DNA of 56,084 bases, taken from Methanolobus sp. Lineage in GTDB: Archaea > Halobacteriota > Methanosarcinia > Methanosarcinales > Methanosarcinaceae. The notes beneath the pieces were generated by a model. The model saw only the letters and a program-made list of their open reading frames with translations. It had not been told where the DNA came from and ran no database searches. The translations under genes and the position numbers were made by a program. This document shows, in pieces, positions 33,495 to 42,786 of the stretch (its first letter is position 1; every line of letters begins with the position of its first letter). Location of the stretch: the NCBI GenBank assembly GCA_030154025.1, contig JASKKT010000010.1, positions 1-56,084 of the forward strand. Reading direction: 5' to 3'.

Positions 33495-34322
33495 CTACAT
33501 CACCACCCCTGTGCGCCACTTGAAGAACTTTTCCTCAAGATAGGACCTGAATGCCCTGTCGATCAAGAGTCCCAGGAATCCCAGGACAAGCATATAGACA
33601 AGCACAAAATCCATGCGGTGGAGATAATAATTGTGCCAGATCTTGAAACCTAGGCCGTTCCTGCTAACACCGAACATCTCAGCCGCAACAAGGCACATCC
33701 AGCCTACGCCCATGGCTATCCTGATGCCTGCCGCAATGGACGGAAGGGCTGACGGTATTGCTATGCGCCTTATGAGATCATGGTCAGCGGTACACCCCAG
33801 TACCTTTGCAGCTTCAACATATATCCGCGGAACACTTTTGAATCCTGTGAAGGTGTTTATTATTATCGGGAAGAGAGCGCCTACAAATATAACAAAGCCT
33901 GCCCCGAATGGGTTGAGGCCTATCCATATTATTGCAAAGGGAATCCATGCCAGGGGAGGTATAGGACGTATTATCTCTATAATAGGGTCAAAGACCCTTT
34001 CAAGGGACCTGAACCATCCCATGATCATACCTACCGGTATGCCTATGACAAGAGCAGCCACAAGACCGATTGAGAAGTGCATGAGGCTGTAAAGGGTATC
34101 AACCAGCAGAACCGGAAGTTCCAGATCCATTCCCATGAAAGGGAATATGCCCTGTCTTGAAACAGTGATAAGGAATGCCTCAGCAACATCAGTGAAACTG
34201 GGAAGGAAAAACCTGTTCCGGACGATGTAATCAGCTACAAGTTGCCATATTATAACTGCAGAGATTACTGATAATATCTCCACACCCTTATTCTTTAATT
34301 TTTGAAAGCGTCCTCTGGCCAT
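33495..34322 (-). CDS. ABC importer permease, nitrate/sulfonate/taurine type
   Basis: A 275-residue BPD-transport permease with about six helices. The EAA loop reads 'VEAAKVLGCTADHDLIRRIAIPSALPSI', split here for length; it contacts the ATPase. 'RPIPPLAWIPFAIIWIGLNPFG' style sequence is typical of SsuC/TauC. It lies between the binding-protein and ATPase genes. Confidence 0.9.
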   Translation of the reverse strand: MARGRFQKLKNKGVEILSVISAVIIWQLVADYIVRNRFFLPSFTDVAEAFLITVSRQGIFPFMGMDLELPVLLVDTLYSLMHFSIGLVAALVIGIPVGMIMGWFRSLERVFDPIIEIIRPIPPLAWIPFAIIWIGLNPFGAGFVIFVGALFPIIINTFTGFKSVPRIYVEAAKVLGCTADHDLIRRIAIPSALPSIAAGIRIAMGVGWMCLVAAEMFGVSRNGLGFKIWHNYYLHRMDFVLVYMLVLGFLGLLIDRAFRSYLEEKFFKWRTGVVM

Positions 34323-34403
34323 GATCTCTCCGCATATAGAACGAAGGTTCTGTAAGCAGTTTATTTAACGTTTTTGTGCTTATTCAACTTGCTGTTCAAA
34401 AAA

Positions 34404-35417
34404 TTATTGATCAAGAGCTTCATAGAAGCTCAGATCGAACAGGTCGTCCTGTGTGAGTTGCCTGTTTATGGTGCCCTGGTCATACTGGACCTGCGCATAC
34501 TCGACAGTGGAGTTTATGATAACATTCGGATCAGCTATCCAGGTACCGTCCCAGTCCTGAAGGGACTTCTCCACAACCGCTACATCCATGTCCTGATCAG
34601 CGGCAAAAGTTGCTGCTGCTTCACTGACATGCCCGGTATCATACTCTGTTGCACGTACATGAGTTGCAACTATCTGCTGTACTACGTCAGGATGTTCTCT
34701 GATGAGTCTTCCACTTACTAAGACTACGCAGCATGCGTGGTCTTCCATCATTTCCCCGGATTGGACGACTGACCGGCCAATACCCTGTACTTCTATCTCA
34801 GTAGGTGAGGGATGAGGAAGGAACACTGCATCTACCTGTCTTGCAGAAAGCGCTGTTACGGCATCGCCCGGCCCCATTGGCAAAATGGTCACATCGGTTT
34901 CGGGATTGATACCATTAACTGTGAGCCATTCTCTCAAAAGTGTATCCTGTATGGTTCCCGGAGGGAAGGTTGCTATCCTTAAGCCTCTTAGGTCTTCAGG
35001 ACCCTCATAAGGCAATCCGTTACGCAGCACAATATCAGAACCCTGGATCTGTGCAGTTGCAACGATCTTGGCGTCAAGCCCGTTCGCAACAGCTGCTACA
35101 ACCGGCGCAGCCCCCACATAAGCCACATCTATCTCACCTGCGAGCATTGCAGACATTTCAGGAGCTCCTGTAGGGAAAAGCCTGTCATTGACCCTCTGCA
35201 CACCCAGGGGAGAAAGGCTTTCATTCCACCAGCCCTGGTCCTTTGCGGTCAGGTAGGCTATCTGATGGGTGCTGGGCTGGTATCCGAATGTCAGGGAGGA
35301 CAACTGCTGTTCAGTTCCTGTATCCTTTTCGGTACAGCCGGATATAAGCACGGCTGAAATAACAACAATAACTAAAAGCAAAAGTGCATATGTATTTCGA
35401 TGTCCTTTAGAATGCAT
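34404..35417 (-). CDS. ABC importer substrate-binding lipoprotein, NMT1/SsuA type
   Basis: A 337-residue lipoprotein. The ATG at 35417 with GGTGA 4 nt upstream gives a good lipoprotein signal (basic start, hydrophobic core, lipobox 'LISGC'); the frame runs open further upstream. The mature part has the SsuA/TauA pattern: 'GYQPSTHQIAYLTAKDQGWW', 'GEIDVAYVGAAPVVAAVANG', 'LRGLRIATFPPGTIQD'. The ligand could be a sulfonate, nitrate-like anion or thiamine precursor; sequence alone does not decide. A divergent HTH gene lies 160 bp upstream and may regulate the operon. Confidence 0.85.
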   Translation of the reverse strand: MHSKGHRNTYALLLLVIVVISAVLISGCTEKDTGTEQQLSSLTFGYQPSTHQIAYLTAKDQGWWNESLSPLGVQRVNDRLFPTGAPEMSAMLAGEIDVAYVGAAPVVAAVANGLDAKIVATAQIQGSDIVLRNGLPYEGPEDLRGLRIATFPPGTIQDTLLREWLTVNGINPETDVTILPMGPGDAVTALSARQVDAVFLPHPSPTEIEVQGIGRSVVQSGEMMEDHACCVVLVSGRLIREHPDVVQQIVATHVRATEYDTGHVSEAAATFAADQDMDVAVVEKSLQDWDGTWIADPNVIINSTVEYAQVQYDQGTINRQLTQDDLFDLSFYEALDQ

Positions 35418-35577
35418 GTTCTCACCAATTGTTCCTCTTTTTTGTTCTTTTTTTGAAAGCATGACAATATAGATTATATAAATTACCGTTAAGTCCATAT
35501 TGATGGCCCAAAGGTATTAATATACAGCATCACATTGCCTTTAGAGGATAGTACTTGAGGAGTGAAGAGTGGAATAA

Positions 35578-36099
35578 ATGAACGCAGCTGACAAAATAAT
35601 CGATGCAGTGCTGGAATCCGATGACAGGTTCAGAGAGACTCTCTCAAAGGTGATCAAGGACGAACTTGGGCTTACTGCGCTGGAGTTCGCAGAAAAGGCC
35701 GACATACCGCAGAGCACATTGTACAAGGTAATGTCAGGTAAAAGAGAACCAAATATGAAGACCCTCCGCCAGATAATAAAGACGATCAAAAGAATTGAAG
35801 GGTCTGAAAAAGGAAACTTCATAGCTGTGATTGCCGCCCGGCCGGTATTGGATAATATCAGTGAAACAAAGAGAAAGATATGCGGGAACCTCTGCACAAT
35901 CAGGGAGTATTCGGCAACCTCCATGGAGGAAGCTATCATTGCGGCCGTGCGGGCTGAAAGGGATGGAGCCAAGGCCCTTGTGTGCGCACCTATTGTGAGC
36001 CCCACCGTGGAGAAGATACTGAGGATACCTGTCGCCACTATCATGCCAAAGGACAGTCTCATAGAAGCTATAGAGCTTGTGGCCAAGAAGATAGGGTAA
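35578..36099 (+). CDS. HTH transcriptional regulator with a PrpR-N-like sensor domain
   Basis: A 173-residue protein. Residues about 25-70 form a Cro/XRE-type HTH ('LTALEFAEKADIPQSTLYKVMSGKREPN'), and residues about 80-170 look like a ligand-binding Rossmann-type domain with 'REYSATSMEEAIIAAVRAER' and 'GAKALVCAPIVSPTVEKIL', similar to the PrpR N-terminal sensor fold. It is divergent from the ABC importer operon and the natural candidate for its regulator. A shared S-layer terminator follows. Confidence 0.75.
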   Translation: MNAADKIIDAVLESDDRFRETLSKVIKDELGLTALEFAEKADIPQSTLYKVMSGKREPNMKTLRQIIKTIKRIEGSEKGNFIAVIAARPVLDNISETKRKICGNLCTIREYSATSMEEAIIAAVRAERDGAKALVCAPIVSPTVEKILRIPVATIMPKDSLIEAIELVAKKIG

Positions 36100-36103
36100 A
36101 AAG

Positions 36104-36130
36104 AAAAGCGGAAAAGCAGTATCCGCTTTT
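36104..36130. terminator. Bidirectional terminator between regulator and S-layer gene
   Basis: AAAAGCGGA (36104-36112) pairs with TCCGCTTTT (36122-36130) to give a 9-bp stem with T-runs in both reading directions, 5 nt past the regulator stop and 20 nt past the S-layer stop. Confidence 0.65.
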
Positions 36131-36150
36131 AAAAATAGGGTCTGGAGCTA

Positions 36151-39100
36151 TCAGCGCTTGCTGACAAGCTCCTTTATTGTCTGTATTGCTTCGTCTACTT
36201 TTGCCTGGGCCATATCAACGGTCCAGCCTCCTGCCGTGAACAGGTATCCAAGTCCTCCTACAATCACTACTGCGATAGCTCCGAGGGCATACCAGATGAC
36301 ACCTGATCTCTCGAACACTTCATAGGTGGTGGTAAGGTCAGCGACCTTTACAGTATAAGTGCCCGGTTCCTTTTCAGCATGCTTGAACTCGAGGGTTTCG
36401 GATTCACCTATGCCAAGGCTTACGGTCTTGGTACCAACGACAGTATCGTTGACCTTGAGGTCGACAGTATAATTGCCTGCTGCCGTACCCACGTTCTTTA
36501 CATCGACACTGAAAGTCGCTTCCTTGCCCTGCCTGACATCAAGCGGAGTTATGACCAGGTTGGTGAATTCGAACTTGGCCGCAAGTTCCTTGACCTCGAG
36601 GTTCATTGAAGCATCGAGGAAACCGCTCTTCACTGCCGTGAGCTTGTGCATGCCCGGATTGGTTACCGTATATGTGACCGTTCCCTGGGAAGAAGTGGAA
36701 CCGATGGACTTGCCATCATAGCTCACTGTGGCGCCTTCCACCGCATCTCCTCCTATTGCCTTTAGGACAAAGAATGTCACGGAAGAACCTTCATAGACCT
36801 CCTGCGGGGAGACCTCGAGGATTATCTTCCTTGAGTCGTCATCAGGAGAGATTATCTCCAGTTCACTGCTGCCTGAAGCATAGCCATCCTTGGATGCAGT
36901 GATCTTTATGGTTCCGATGGTTGAGGCCGTGTAGGTTATCCTGCCTTCGTCGTCTGTCGTCCCGACTGTCGAACTGCCTGCTTTCACGGTGGCCTCACTT
37001 ACTGCAGCACCACGGGATGTCACAGTGACCGTGACCTTGCTTCCCTTTGTGGTTATGGAGTTGTCGAGACTTACGCTCAGTGACTGGGAAGGCGTGGTGG
37101 TCACCTCGACGTATGGGTAGTACCTCACAGTACTGGAATCAGCCACATTGATGCTGACATCACCCATGATTGCTATGGATTTGCCCTTTGACAGGGATAT
37201 GGAATCCTTGTTGGACATTGTGATGCTTCCACCTATGCCTGTGACCTCCATCTTGCCGAAGGTGTCACCGTCCTCTATCTCAAGGTAATCCTCTGATATC
37301 TGGAAGATACCCTTCACGAATACAGCGTTTGACTCGGTACCACTGAAGATTGAGTCAAAGTGGATCGCTATCAGCGGTACATCGTCGGAATCGCCAAGGT
37401 CCTTCTCATAGATGTAAGTGCCACTGCCGCTGATGATTGAAGTGTCTACCTCATCCCCATCCTTTGTAAGTGTCACCATTACCTTGTCGCCGTTCTTGTC
37501 AACCTGGACGATGTTGAGAGCATATCCTTCCTCAAGGACGAGTGAGGAGCCGGAATAGACGGATTTCTTATCATCCTCATCGATAAGGACCTTTGAGAGC
37601 AGGCCGTCAGAAAGGATATCCACACTGCTGCTACTGCCGAAAGCTCCTGAAGGATATCCTGCGAAGTACTTCTCGGCCATGAAACCGATCACATTGAAAC
37701 TTCCCCAGGAAGAGTGCTCGAATGAAACTGCCTTCGGAGTGCTGGTATAGACAAGCTTGTTCTTCGGTATGCTTCGATCGTTAATTTCTTTCAGTTCCAG
37801 CTTTTCGGTCTGAATGCCCTCGTCTATATCATAATAGAAGCCTTCGAAGTTGAGGGGAGTCCATGTTAGTTTTTCATCGTCCTCTGCCACTGTGCCACGA
37901 AGCTCGTATGTACCCGGTGAGGACATGTCCACGAAAGGTGCAAAGCGCAGTGTATCGGAATCAGCCACTATGAACTTGATCTTGCCCATGACAGGGATGA
38001 TCTTTCCTTTGGATAGGGAGATCGAACCGTCGTTCTCCATCTCGATGTAATTGTCACTGAACCCCGATATCTCCATCTTGCCATAGCTTGCACCATCCTC
38101 CAGCTCTATGTAGTCCTCGGATATCTGGAAGATACCCTGGATTGTGACAGCATTGGATTCGGTACTACTGAAGATCGATGTGAAGCGAACAGCTACGATA
38201 ATAACGTCATCACTGTCTCCGAGGTCGGTCTTGTAGATGTAGTCCCCGCTTCCGCTGATCACTGCACTGTCAAGCTCGTCGCCGTCCTTTGTGAGGGTCA
38301 CGAATACCTTGTCACCGTTCTTGTCAACCTGGACGATGTTGAGCTTGTACCCGTCCTCAAGGGTGAGTGAGGAGCCGGAATACACCGATTTCTTGTCATC
38401 ATTATCAATAAGGACCTTGGAGAGCTGACCGGAAGATATCAGGCTGACTCTGTCAACTCCAGTGATGGTAGTATTGGAAGTGTATCCTGCAAAGTACTTC
38501 TCGGCCATGAAACCGATGACCTGATACTTACCCCATCCAGAGTGCTCGAAGTTACTGTCGACAGGTTCGGTACGATAGACAAGTTTTCCGTCACCTATCG
38601 TTCTTGAGATGTCAGTGATCGTCATTGTCTCCGAACTGAAACCGGTCTCCAGATCATAGAAGAAACCTGAGAAACTCTTTGCATCCCAGGTGTAGGTAGT
38701 GGACTGGTTTGCGTCCTCGTCCCAGATGCGGTCACCTGTGAGATAAGATTTATGATATGTACTTGTCGTATTGGTAACATCTGCATTGTTTATGTTACCT
38801 GCATCATCAACCGTGTGAAGTTTTATTGTGTAGCTGGTACTTGCACTCAGGTTATTGGCAGTATAAGAATTTGCCGATACATTCGTTACAAATACGTTGT
38901 TTATGTAAACCATTACATGGTCGAAATCAGAATCTGTAGGATTTGTCCATTTCCACTTTATCCAGTCAGAACCTTTAGAGTCCACGCTTAAAGACGTTAC
39001 GCTTCCAGGTTCACCTGTGTCAGCTGTCGTAGTAGCTGAGGCGTTTGCCCAGTTCCCAAGGTTTCCACTCAGATCTTTGGTTCTTACCCCAATACTATGA

Positions 39101-39903
39101 GATGCACTAGATGACAGTCCGGTGGCAGTATAAGAACTGGTCGTATTTCCGAGAGTGGTAACTTGTGAGCCATCTATGTAAATGACAGTCCCAGCGAAGT
39201 CAGCATCACTTGGATTTGTCCAGCCCCATGTGATACTGCTTCCAGTAATGGATGATGCAGTAAGGCCAGTTACAGGATCCGGAGGGGTAGTATCGGTATC
39301 AGAAGTGGTTGATGCGGAATCAGAGACTGAGCTTCCCATATTACCGGCAAGATCTTTAGTGGCAACACCAATTACATAGGAAGTGCTTGCATTGAGACCC
39401 GTTGCGTTATAAGTTGAAACTGAGCTACCCAGAGTTGCTACCTGGGAACCACCTATGTAAATAACAGTCCCATTAAAATCAGAGTCGCTAGGGTTGGTCC
39501 AGCTCCACGTGATCCAAGTAGGGCCTTTGGCGGATTCAGCTAGACCGGTTACCGGGCCAGGAGCAATAGTGTCACTAGAGGTTATTGCGGAATCTGTAAG
39601 GGAGCCCCCCACAACACCAGTAGTATTTACAGTCTCAACGCGTATCTCATAAGAGGTGCTGGGAGAAAGACCGGTTGCGTTATAAGTTGAAACTGAGCTG
39701 CCCAGAGTTGCTACCTGGGAACCACCTATGTAAATGTTAGTTCCGTTAAAGTCAGCGTCTGTGGGGTTGGTCCAGCTCCATGTGATCCATGTCGGACCAG
39801 TAGCAGTTTCAGAAAGACCGCTCGGGCCTGATAAACCCATAGCGGCCCCCGTGAACATGAGCAGTATAAATCCAAATAAAAGCAGTCGAATGTTTTTATT
39901 CAT
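36151..39903 (-). CDS. Large S-layer-type surface protein with FN3 and tandem S-layer domains
   Basis: A 1250-residue surface protein. A signal peptide (about 1-24) is followed by four fibronectin type III-like modules (about 25-385), each with 'WSWTNPxDxDFxGTxIYI' type strands. Two tandem Methanosarcina-type S-layer domains (about 386-665 and 666-950) share 'EHSxWGxxxVIGFMAEKYFAGY' and 'VLIDxDDKKSVYSGSSL' type motifs. Then come two Ig/PEGA-like modules (about 960-1135), a CARDB-type domain (about 1140-1205), a membrane helix (about 1203-1224) and a short cytoplasmic tail. The paired S-layer domains form the lattice tile in relatives; the FN3 modules would project from the cell and could mediate adhesion. 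GGATG precedes the ATG. It lies 49 bp after ThiL on the same strand, with its own TATA-like AATTATAC. Confidence 0.88.
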   Translation of the reverse strand: MNKNIRLLLFGFILLMFTGAAMGLSGPSGLSETATGPTWITWSWTNPTDADFNGTNIYIGGSQVATLGSSVSTYNATGLSPSTSYEIRVETVNTTGVVGGSLTDSAITSSDTIAPGPVTGLAESAKGPTWITWSWTNPSDSDFNGTVIYIGGSQVATLGSSVSTYNATGLNASTSYVIGVATKDLAGNMGSSVSDSASTTSDTDTTPPDPVTGLTASSITGSSITWGWTNPSDADFAGTVIYIDGSQVTTLGNTTSSYTATGLSSSASHSIGVRTKDLSGNLGNWANASATTTADTGEPGSVTSLSVDSKGSDWIKWKWTNPTDSDFDHVMVYINNVFVTNVSANSYTANNLSASTSYTIKLHTVDDAGNINNADVTNTTSTYHKSYLTGDRIWDEDANQSTTYTWDAKSFSGFFYDLETGFSSETMTITDISRTIGDGKLVYRTEPVDSNFEHSGWGKYQVIGFMAEKYFAGYTSNTTITGVDRVSLISSGQLSKVLIDNDDKKSVYSGSSLTLEDGYKLNIVQVDKNGDKVFVTLTKDGDELDSAVISGSGDYIYKTDLGDSDDVIIVAVRFTSIFSSTESNAVTIQGIFQISEDYIELEDGASYGKMEISGFSDNYIEMENDGSISLSKGKIIPVMGKIKFIVADSDTLRFAPFVDMSSPGTYELRGTVAEDDEKLTWTPLNFEGFYYDIDEGIQTEKLELKEINDRSIPKNKLVYTSTPKAVSFEHSSWGSFNVIGFMAEKYFAGYPSGAFGSSSSVDILSDGLLSKVLIDEDDKKSVYSGSSLVLEEGYALNIVQVDKNGDKVMVTLTKDGDEVDTSIISGSGTYIYEKDLGDSDDVPLIAIHFDSIFSGTESNAVFVKGIFQISEDYLEIEDGDTFGKMEVTGIGGSITMSNKDSISLSKGKSIAIMGDVSINVADSSTVRYYPYVEVTTTPSQSLSVSLDNSITTKGSKVTVTVTSRGAAVSEATVKAGSSTVGTTDDEGRITYTASTIGTIKITASKDGYASGSSELEIISPDDDSRKIILEVSPQEVYEGSSVTFFVLKAIGGDAVEGATVSYDGKSIGSTSSQGTVTYTVTNPGMHKLTAVKSGFLDASMNLEVKELAAKFEFTNLVITPLDVRQGKEATFSVDVKNVGTAAGNYTVDLKVNDTVVGTKTVSLGIGESETLEFKHAEKEPGTYTVKVADLTTTYEVFERSGVIWYALGAIAVVIVGGLGYLFTAGGWTVDMAQAKVDEAIQTIKELVSKR
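39401..39462. repeat. 62-bp direct repeat inside the FN3 modules, copy A
   Basis: This block matches 39674-39735 with one base difference. It encodes the same strands of two neighbouring FN3 modules. Identity this high at DNA level within an otherwise diverged module array indicates recent duplication or gene conversion. Confidence 0.75.
39674..39735. repeat. 62-bp direct repeat inside the FN3 modules, copy B
   Basis: Second copy of the repeat at 39401-39462, 273 bp away, which is one FN3 module length (91 codons) and keeps the reading frame. Confidence 0.75.
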
Positions 39904-39952
39904 TTTTGTTCCATCCTTTTTCCTGAAGAGTGTAAACTAATCGTGTATAATT

Positions 39953-40942
39953 CTAATTTCCTAATTGTAGATAACCTTTTCTATTAATCGACAGGTTTGA
40001 CCCGTCCTTGCGTTCAATGAGCATACCAACTGATTGTTCAACTACTTCACCTATTATACTTAAATTAAATCCTTTAAATACTTCATTAAGTATATCGGGG
40101 GCAGCCGTGAACACTAATTCAAAATCACCGCCTGTGTAGAGAGCAAGATCCGTCAGCTTGTCCGGATCTGATGTTACATACTTCCTGACGTCATCGTGCA
40201 CTGGAAGTGCCGACTCATGGATGCGGAATCCCACCTTGTTGAGGTCGGCAAGGTCGTGAAGGGACAATGCAAGACCATCGCTGGTATCCATCATCGACGT
40301 CACAAGGCCGGAGAGTGCAAGCTCCCTTCCTTCGGCTATCCGGGGATACGGTTCAAGAAGAGCGTTTATCAACCTGTCAGGGACCTGGATCTCATGCTCG
40401 ATGGCGTGCAGTGCAGCACCGGCTGAGCCGGTAAAACCTGTAACGCAGACCTTGTCCCCCACCCTGGCACCTCTCCTGGTCAGCAGTTCTTCCTTCCTGA
40501 CTATCCCGAGAGCGGTTCCGGTAATGGTCAGCTCATCATGGGTATCGATATCGCCGCCTATCACTGAAGTACCACAGGCTTTTGCGCAGTCTGCCATCCC
40601 GCGGGCTATGTCTTCGACAAAACCCACATCCGTATCTCTGGGAAGACCGATAGCTGAAAGGAAGCCTGCAGGAGCTGCACCCATGGATGCAATGTCGCTC
40701 AGGTTAACCGCCGCTGACATCCATCCGATCTGCCACCCGGTCATCTGCTGAGGAAAATCCGTTTTCCTGTGGAGCATATCAGTGGTCACCACAAGATATT
40801 CATCCTCCGATATCTCAAGCACGGCACAGTCATCGTGACCTGGGGCGACAATAAGATGAGGGGCCCTGGTCTTGTTAAATATGCCAGTCAAAAGGCCGAT
40901 AAGAGGGCGCTCTCCAATCTCTGATACAGGTCCGGATCTCAT
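39953..40942 (-). CDS. thiL: Thiamine-monophosphate kinase
   Basis: A 329-residue ThiL protein that phosphorylates thiamine monophosphate to thiamine diphosphate. Family marks are 'GHDDCAVLEI' and 'VTTDMLH' near the N-terminus, 'AAVNLSDIASMGAAPAGFL', 'IGGDIDTHDELTIT' with Mg-binding Asp residues, and 'MDTSDGLALSL'. It belongs to the PurM/HypE-like fold. It is not clustered with other thiamine genes here; the S-layer gene is downstream. Confidence 0.92.
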   Translation of the reverse strand: MRSGPVSEIGERPLIGLLTGIFNKTRAPHLIVAPGHDDCAVLEISEDEYLVVTTDMLHRKTDFPQQMTGWQIGWMSAAVNLSDIASMGAAPAGFLSAIGLPRDTDVGFVEDIARGMADCAKACGTSVIGGDIDTHDELTITGTALGIVRKEELLTRRGARVGDKVCVTGFTGSAGAALHAIEHEIQVPDRLINALLEPYPRIAEGRELALSGLVTSMMDTSDGLALSLHDLADLNKVGFRIHESALPVHDDVRKYVTSDPDKLTDLALYTGGDFELVFTAAPDILNEVFKGFNLSIIGEVVEQSVGMLIERKDGSNLSINRKGYLQLGN

Positions 40943-41076
40943 GATATCACATTGAAGGGTCAGCTTATAACATTATGTACTTATGCAGTAACAATATTTT
41001 TTTATTTAAAATGACCGGTTTATAGGACTGTATGAATGAAGGCATCTTGCCCTCATTCAGATCCCAGGCATCTGTA

Positions 41077-41925
41077 TCACCGGCGTGCCATCCTCCTCAA
41101 CGCCACGAAGAGGCCACCTAACAGGGTCAGAAGAATAACTATAGGAAGCATGTAACCTACAAGTATGATCAGTGCATTGACCATTGATATGAAGCCCCTG
41201 ACCGACTCGGACAACGCATCCCCAAGTCCCCACGAGTAAATCACGCGGTCGGATTCCGTAAGGCGGATGCTGATGGTTGAGTATTCTACCCTGTCATTGA
41301 GATAGTTCAGGCGGCCGGTCAGGCTGTCGATCTCACCCCTGACACGCTCGATCTCCTTCTCCACGCTCAGCACTTCCTCCACGGTCCTGCTCATGTTCAG
41401 AACCTCGTGGAGACGCTGTTCCTGCCTCTTCAGGTTCTCCAGGCGGGCATTGACATCGATATATTCCTCTGTGACATCCTGGGAGGATACGCTTCTGGAA
41501 GTGACCTCTCCCAGTTGGCTTACCTCGTCCAGGAATTCAGGGTGTCCTGCCTCAGGGATCCTTACAGTGATATATCCGTCCCTCCAGGTGTTCTGGTCAT
41601 AGGTGTGCACATACACTGAGGAACCGGAGACATAACCTCCCGAAGCTCTTGCTGTTGCAGCTATCTGTTCTATGGCTCCAGGGACGTCTTCAACCTCAAG
41701 GGACATATCCACGCTAGTGATGGTCTTCCGATCCACGGAAACCAAGCTTCCCGTGCCGGAGACCTGTCTCACGGATTCTTCTGCGACAGTATCATAGTCA
41801 TATATGGCCTGTTCATTGGAAGTATAAGATGAAGAGCCTGCATCTTTGTCCAGGCTTGCGCAGCCACTTACGAGAATAGCAATGGACACAAGCAATAATG
41901 CTGATAAAAGGTATGTTCTTTTCAC
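41077..41925 (-). CDS. DUF4349 lipoprotein with coiled coil and membrane anchor
   Basis: A 282-residue envelope protein: lipobox 'LVSGC' (Cys about 22), a beta-rich domain with 'VDMSLEVEDVPGAIEQIAATA' and 'SGGYVSGSS', a long coiled coil (about 155-205, 'ARLENLKRQEQRLHEVL', 'VEKEIERVRGEID'), and a C-terminal membrane helix (about 248-275) with a basic end. The GTG start is supported by GGAG 8 nt upstream. This is the DUF4349 pattern; function is unknown. It is monocistronic. Confidence 0.82.
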   Translation of the reverse strand: MKRTYLLSALLLVSIAILVSGCASLDKDAGSSSYTSNEQAIYDYDTVAEESVRQVSGTGSLVSVDRKTITSVDMSLEVEDVPGAIEQIAATARASGGYVSGSSVYVHTYDQNTWRDGYITVRIPEAGHPEFLDEVSQLGEVTSRSVSSQDVTEEYIDVNARLENLKRQEQRLHEVLNMSRTVEEVLSVEKEIERVRGEIDSLTGRLNYLNDRVEYSTISIRLTESDRVIYSWGLGDALSESVRGFISMVNALIILVGYMLPIVILLTLLGGLFVALRRMARR

Positions 41926-41995
41926 TCATATCGCTCCATTTGGCGTTTATTATACTGAGTGATTGTATCAGGACTATATAATAATTCTTTAAACT

Positions 41996-42781
41996 TCAAA
42001 CCGGTTCGAAGTTAAGCTTCTCGTTCCCGTGCTCCCGGGTCCTTATCCATACATTGTCCAGAGACCCGTGGGCAGACCCGGCCAGCTCAAGCATCTCATC
42101 CCTGCTGAAGGGCTTTATGCAACGCATACTCTCAAGTGCTGCATTCTCCGCAAGTCCCTGCTGAAGCACATAAGGAACCTTCCTGTCACCGGTGAGGGAG
42201 AGAATGGAAGCAGCTATCCTACGGATGTCAGCAGCATCGCCCATGAAACCCCTGAAAACCGTTGTTCTCAGTTCCAGTTCCACACCACTCCGAATGACAA
42301 GCAATACAGAATCCGATATGTTCCTGACAGCATCGGCGGGTTCTGTCCGTGACTGCAAAGTGTCGAAGCCAGTTACCCTGCCGTATGCCTCAATATCGTC
42401 CAGAGGCGCCTTGATGTCAATGAAGACCTTGTCAAGCAGCTTTTCCTTTATCATCTCATCAAGAACCTGCGGATAGAAACCGTTGGTATGTACTCCCACA
42501 AGCAGCCCGTTCTCTTTTGCAAAACGTGCCAGATGCATTACAGCCTGCTTCTGCATGAGAGGCTCACCTCCCAGCAGGATAAGGCTGCTGACAAAGGGTC
42601 TTGAATTCTTTATTGCAGCTTCAGGCACGGATATATCCGTCAGCCCGGAATCGTTCAGAAGCTCGTGGTTCTGGCAATAGGGACAGCGAAAGGGGCAGTT
42701 CCTTAAAAAGAGGACGACTGACACGTGACCGTGCCAGTCCACAGTAGAGATAGGAACACAACTACCATAATTCACTTTCAT
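41996..42781 (-). CDS. nrdG: Anaerobic ribonucleotide reductase activating protein
   Basis: A 261-residue radical SAM activase with the CxxxCxxC motif 'CPFRCPYC' (about 30-37) and 'LLGGEPLMQ' (the GGE SAM-binding motif). It cleaves S-adenosylmethionine to install the glycyl radical on NrdD, whose gene ends 5 bp upstream. It is longer than bacterial NrdG and resembles the pyruvate-formate-lyase-activase-like NrdG of methanogens. Confidence 0.88.
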   Translation of the reverse strand: MKVNYGSCVPISTVDWHGHVSVVLFLRNCPFRCPYCQNHELLNDSGLTDISVPEAAIKNSRPFVSSLILLGGEPLMQKQAVMHLARFAKENGLLVGVHTNGFYPQVLDEMIKEKLLDKVFIDIKAPLDDIEAYGRVTGFDTLQSRTEPADAVRNISDSVLLVIRSGVELELRTTVFRGFMGDAADIRRIAASILSLTGDRKVPYVLQQGLAENAALESMRCIKPFSRDEMLELAGSAHGSLDNVWIRTREHGNEKLNFEPV

Positions 42782-42786
42782 TTATA

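Noticed and set aside
39113-39903. CRISPR-like or minisatellite array in the S-layer gene
   Set aside because: The repeated DNA is in frame, 273 bp apart and encodes FN3 modules; it is a protein-domain repeat, not a CRISPR array.
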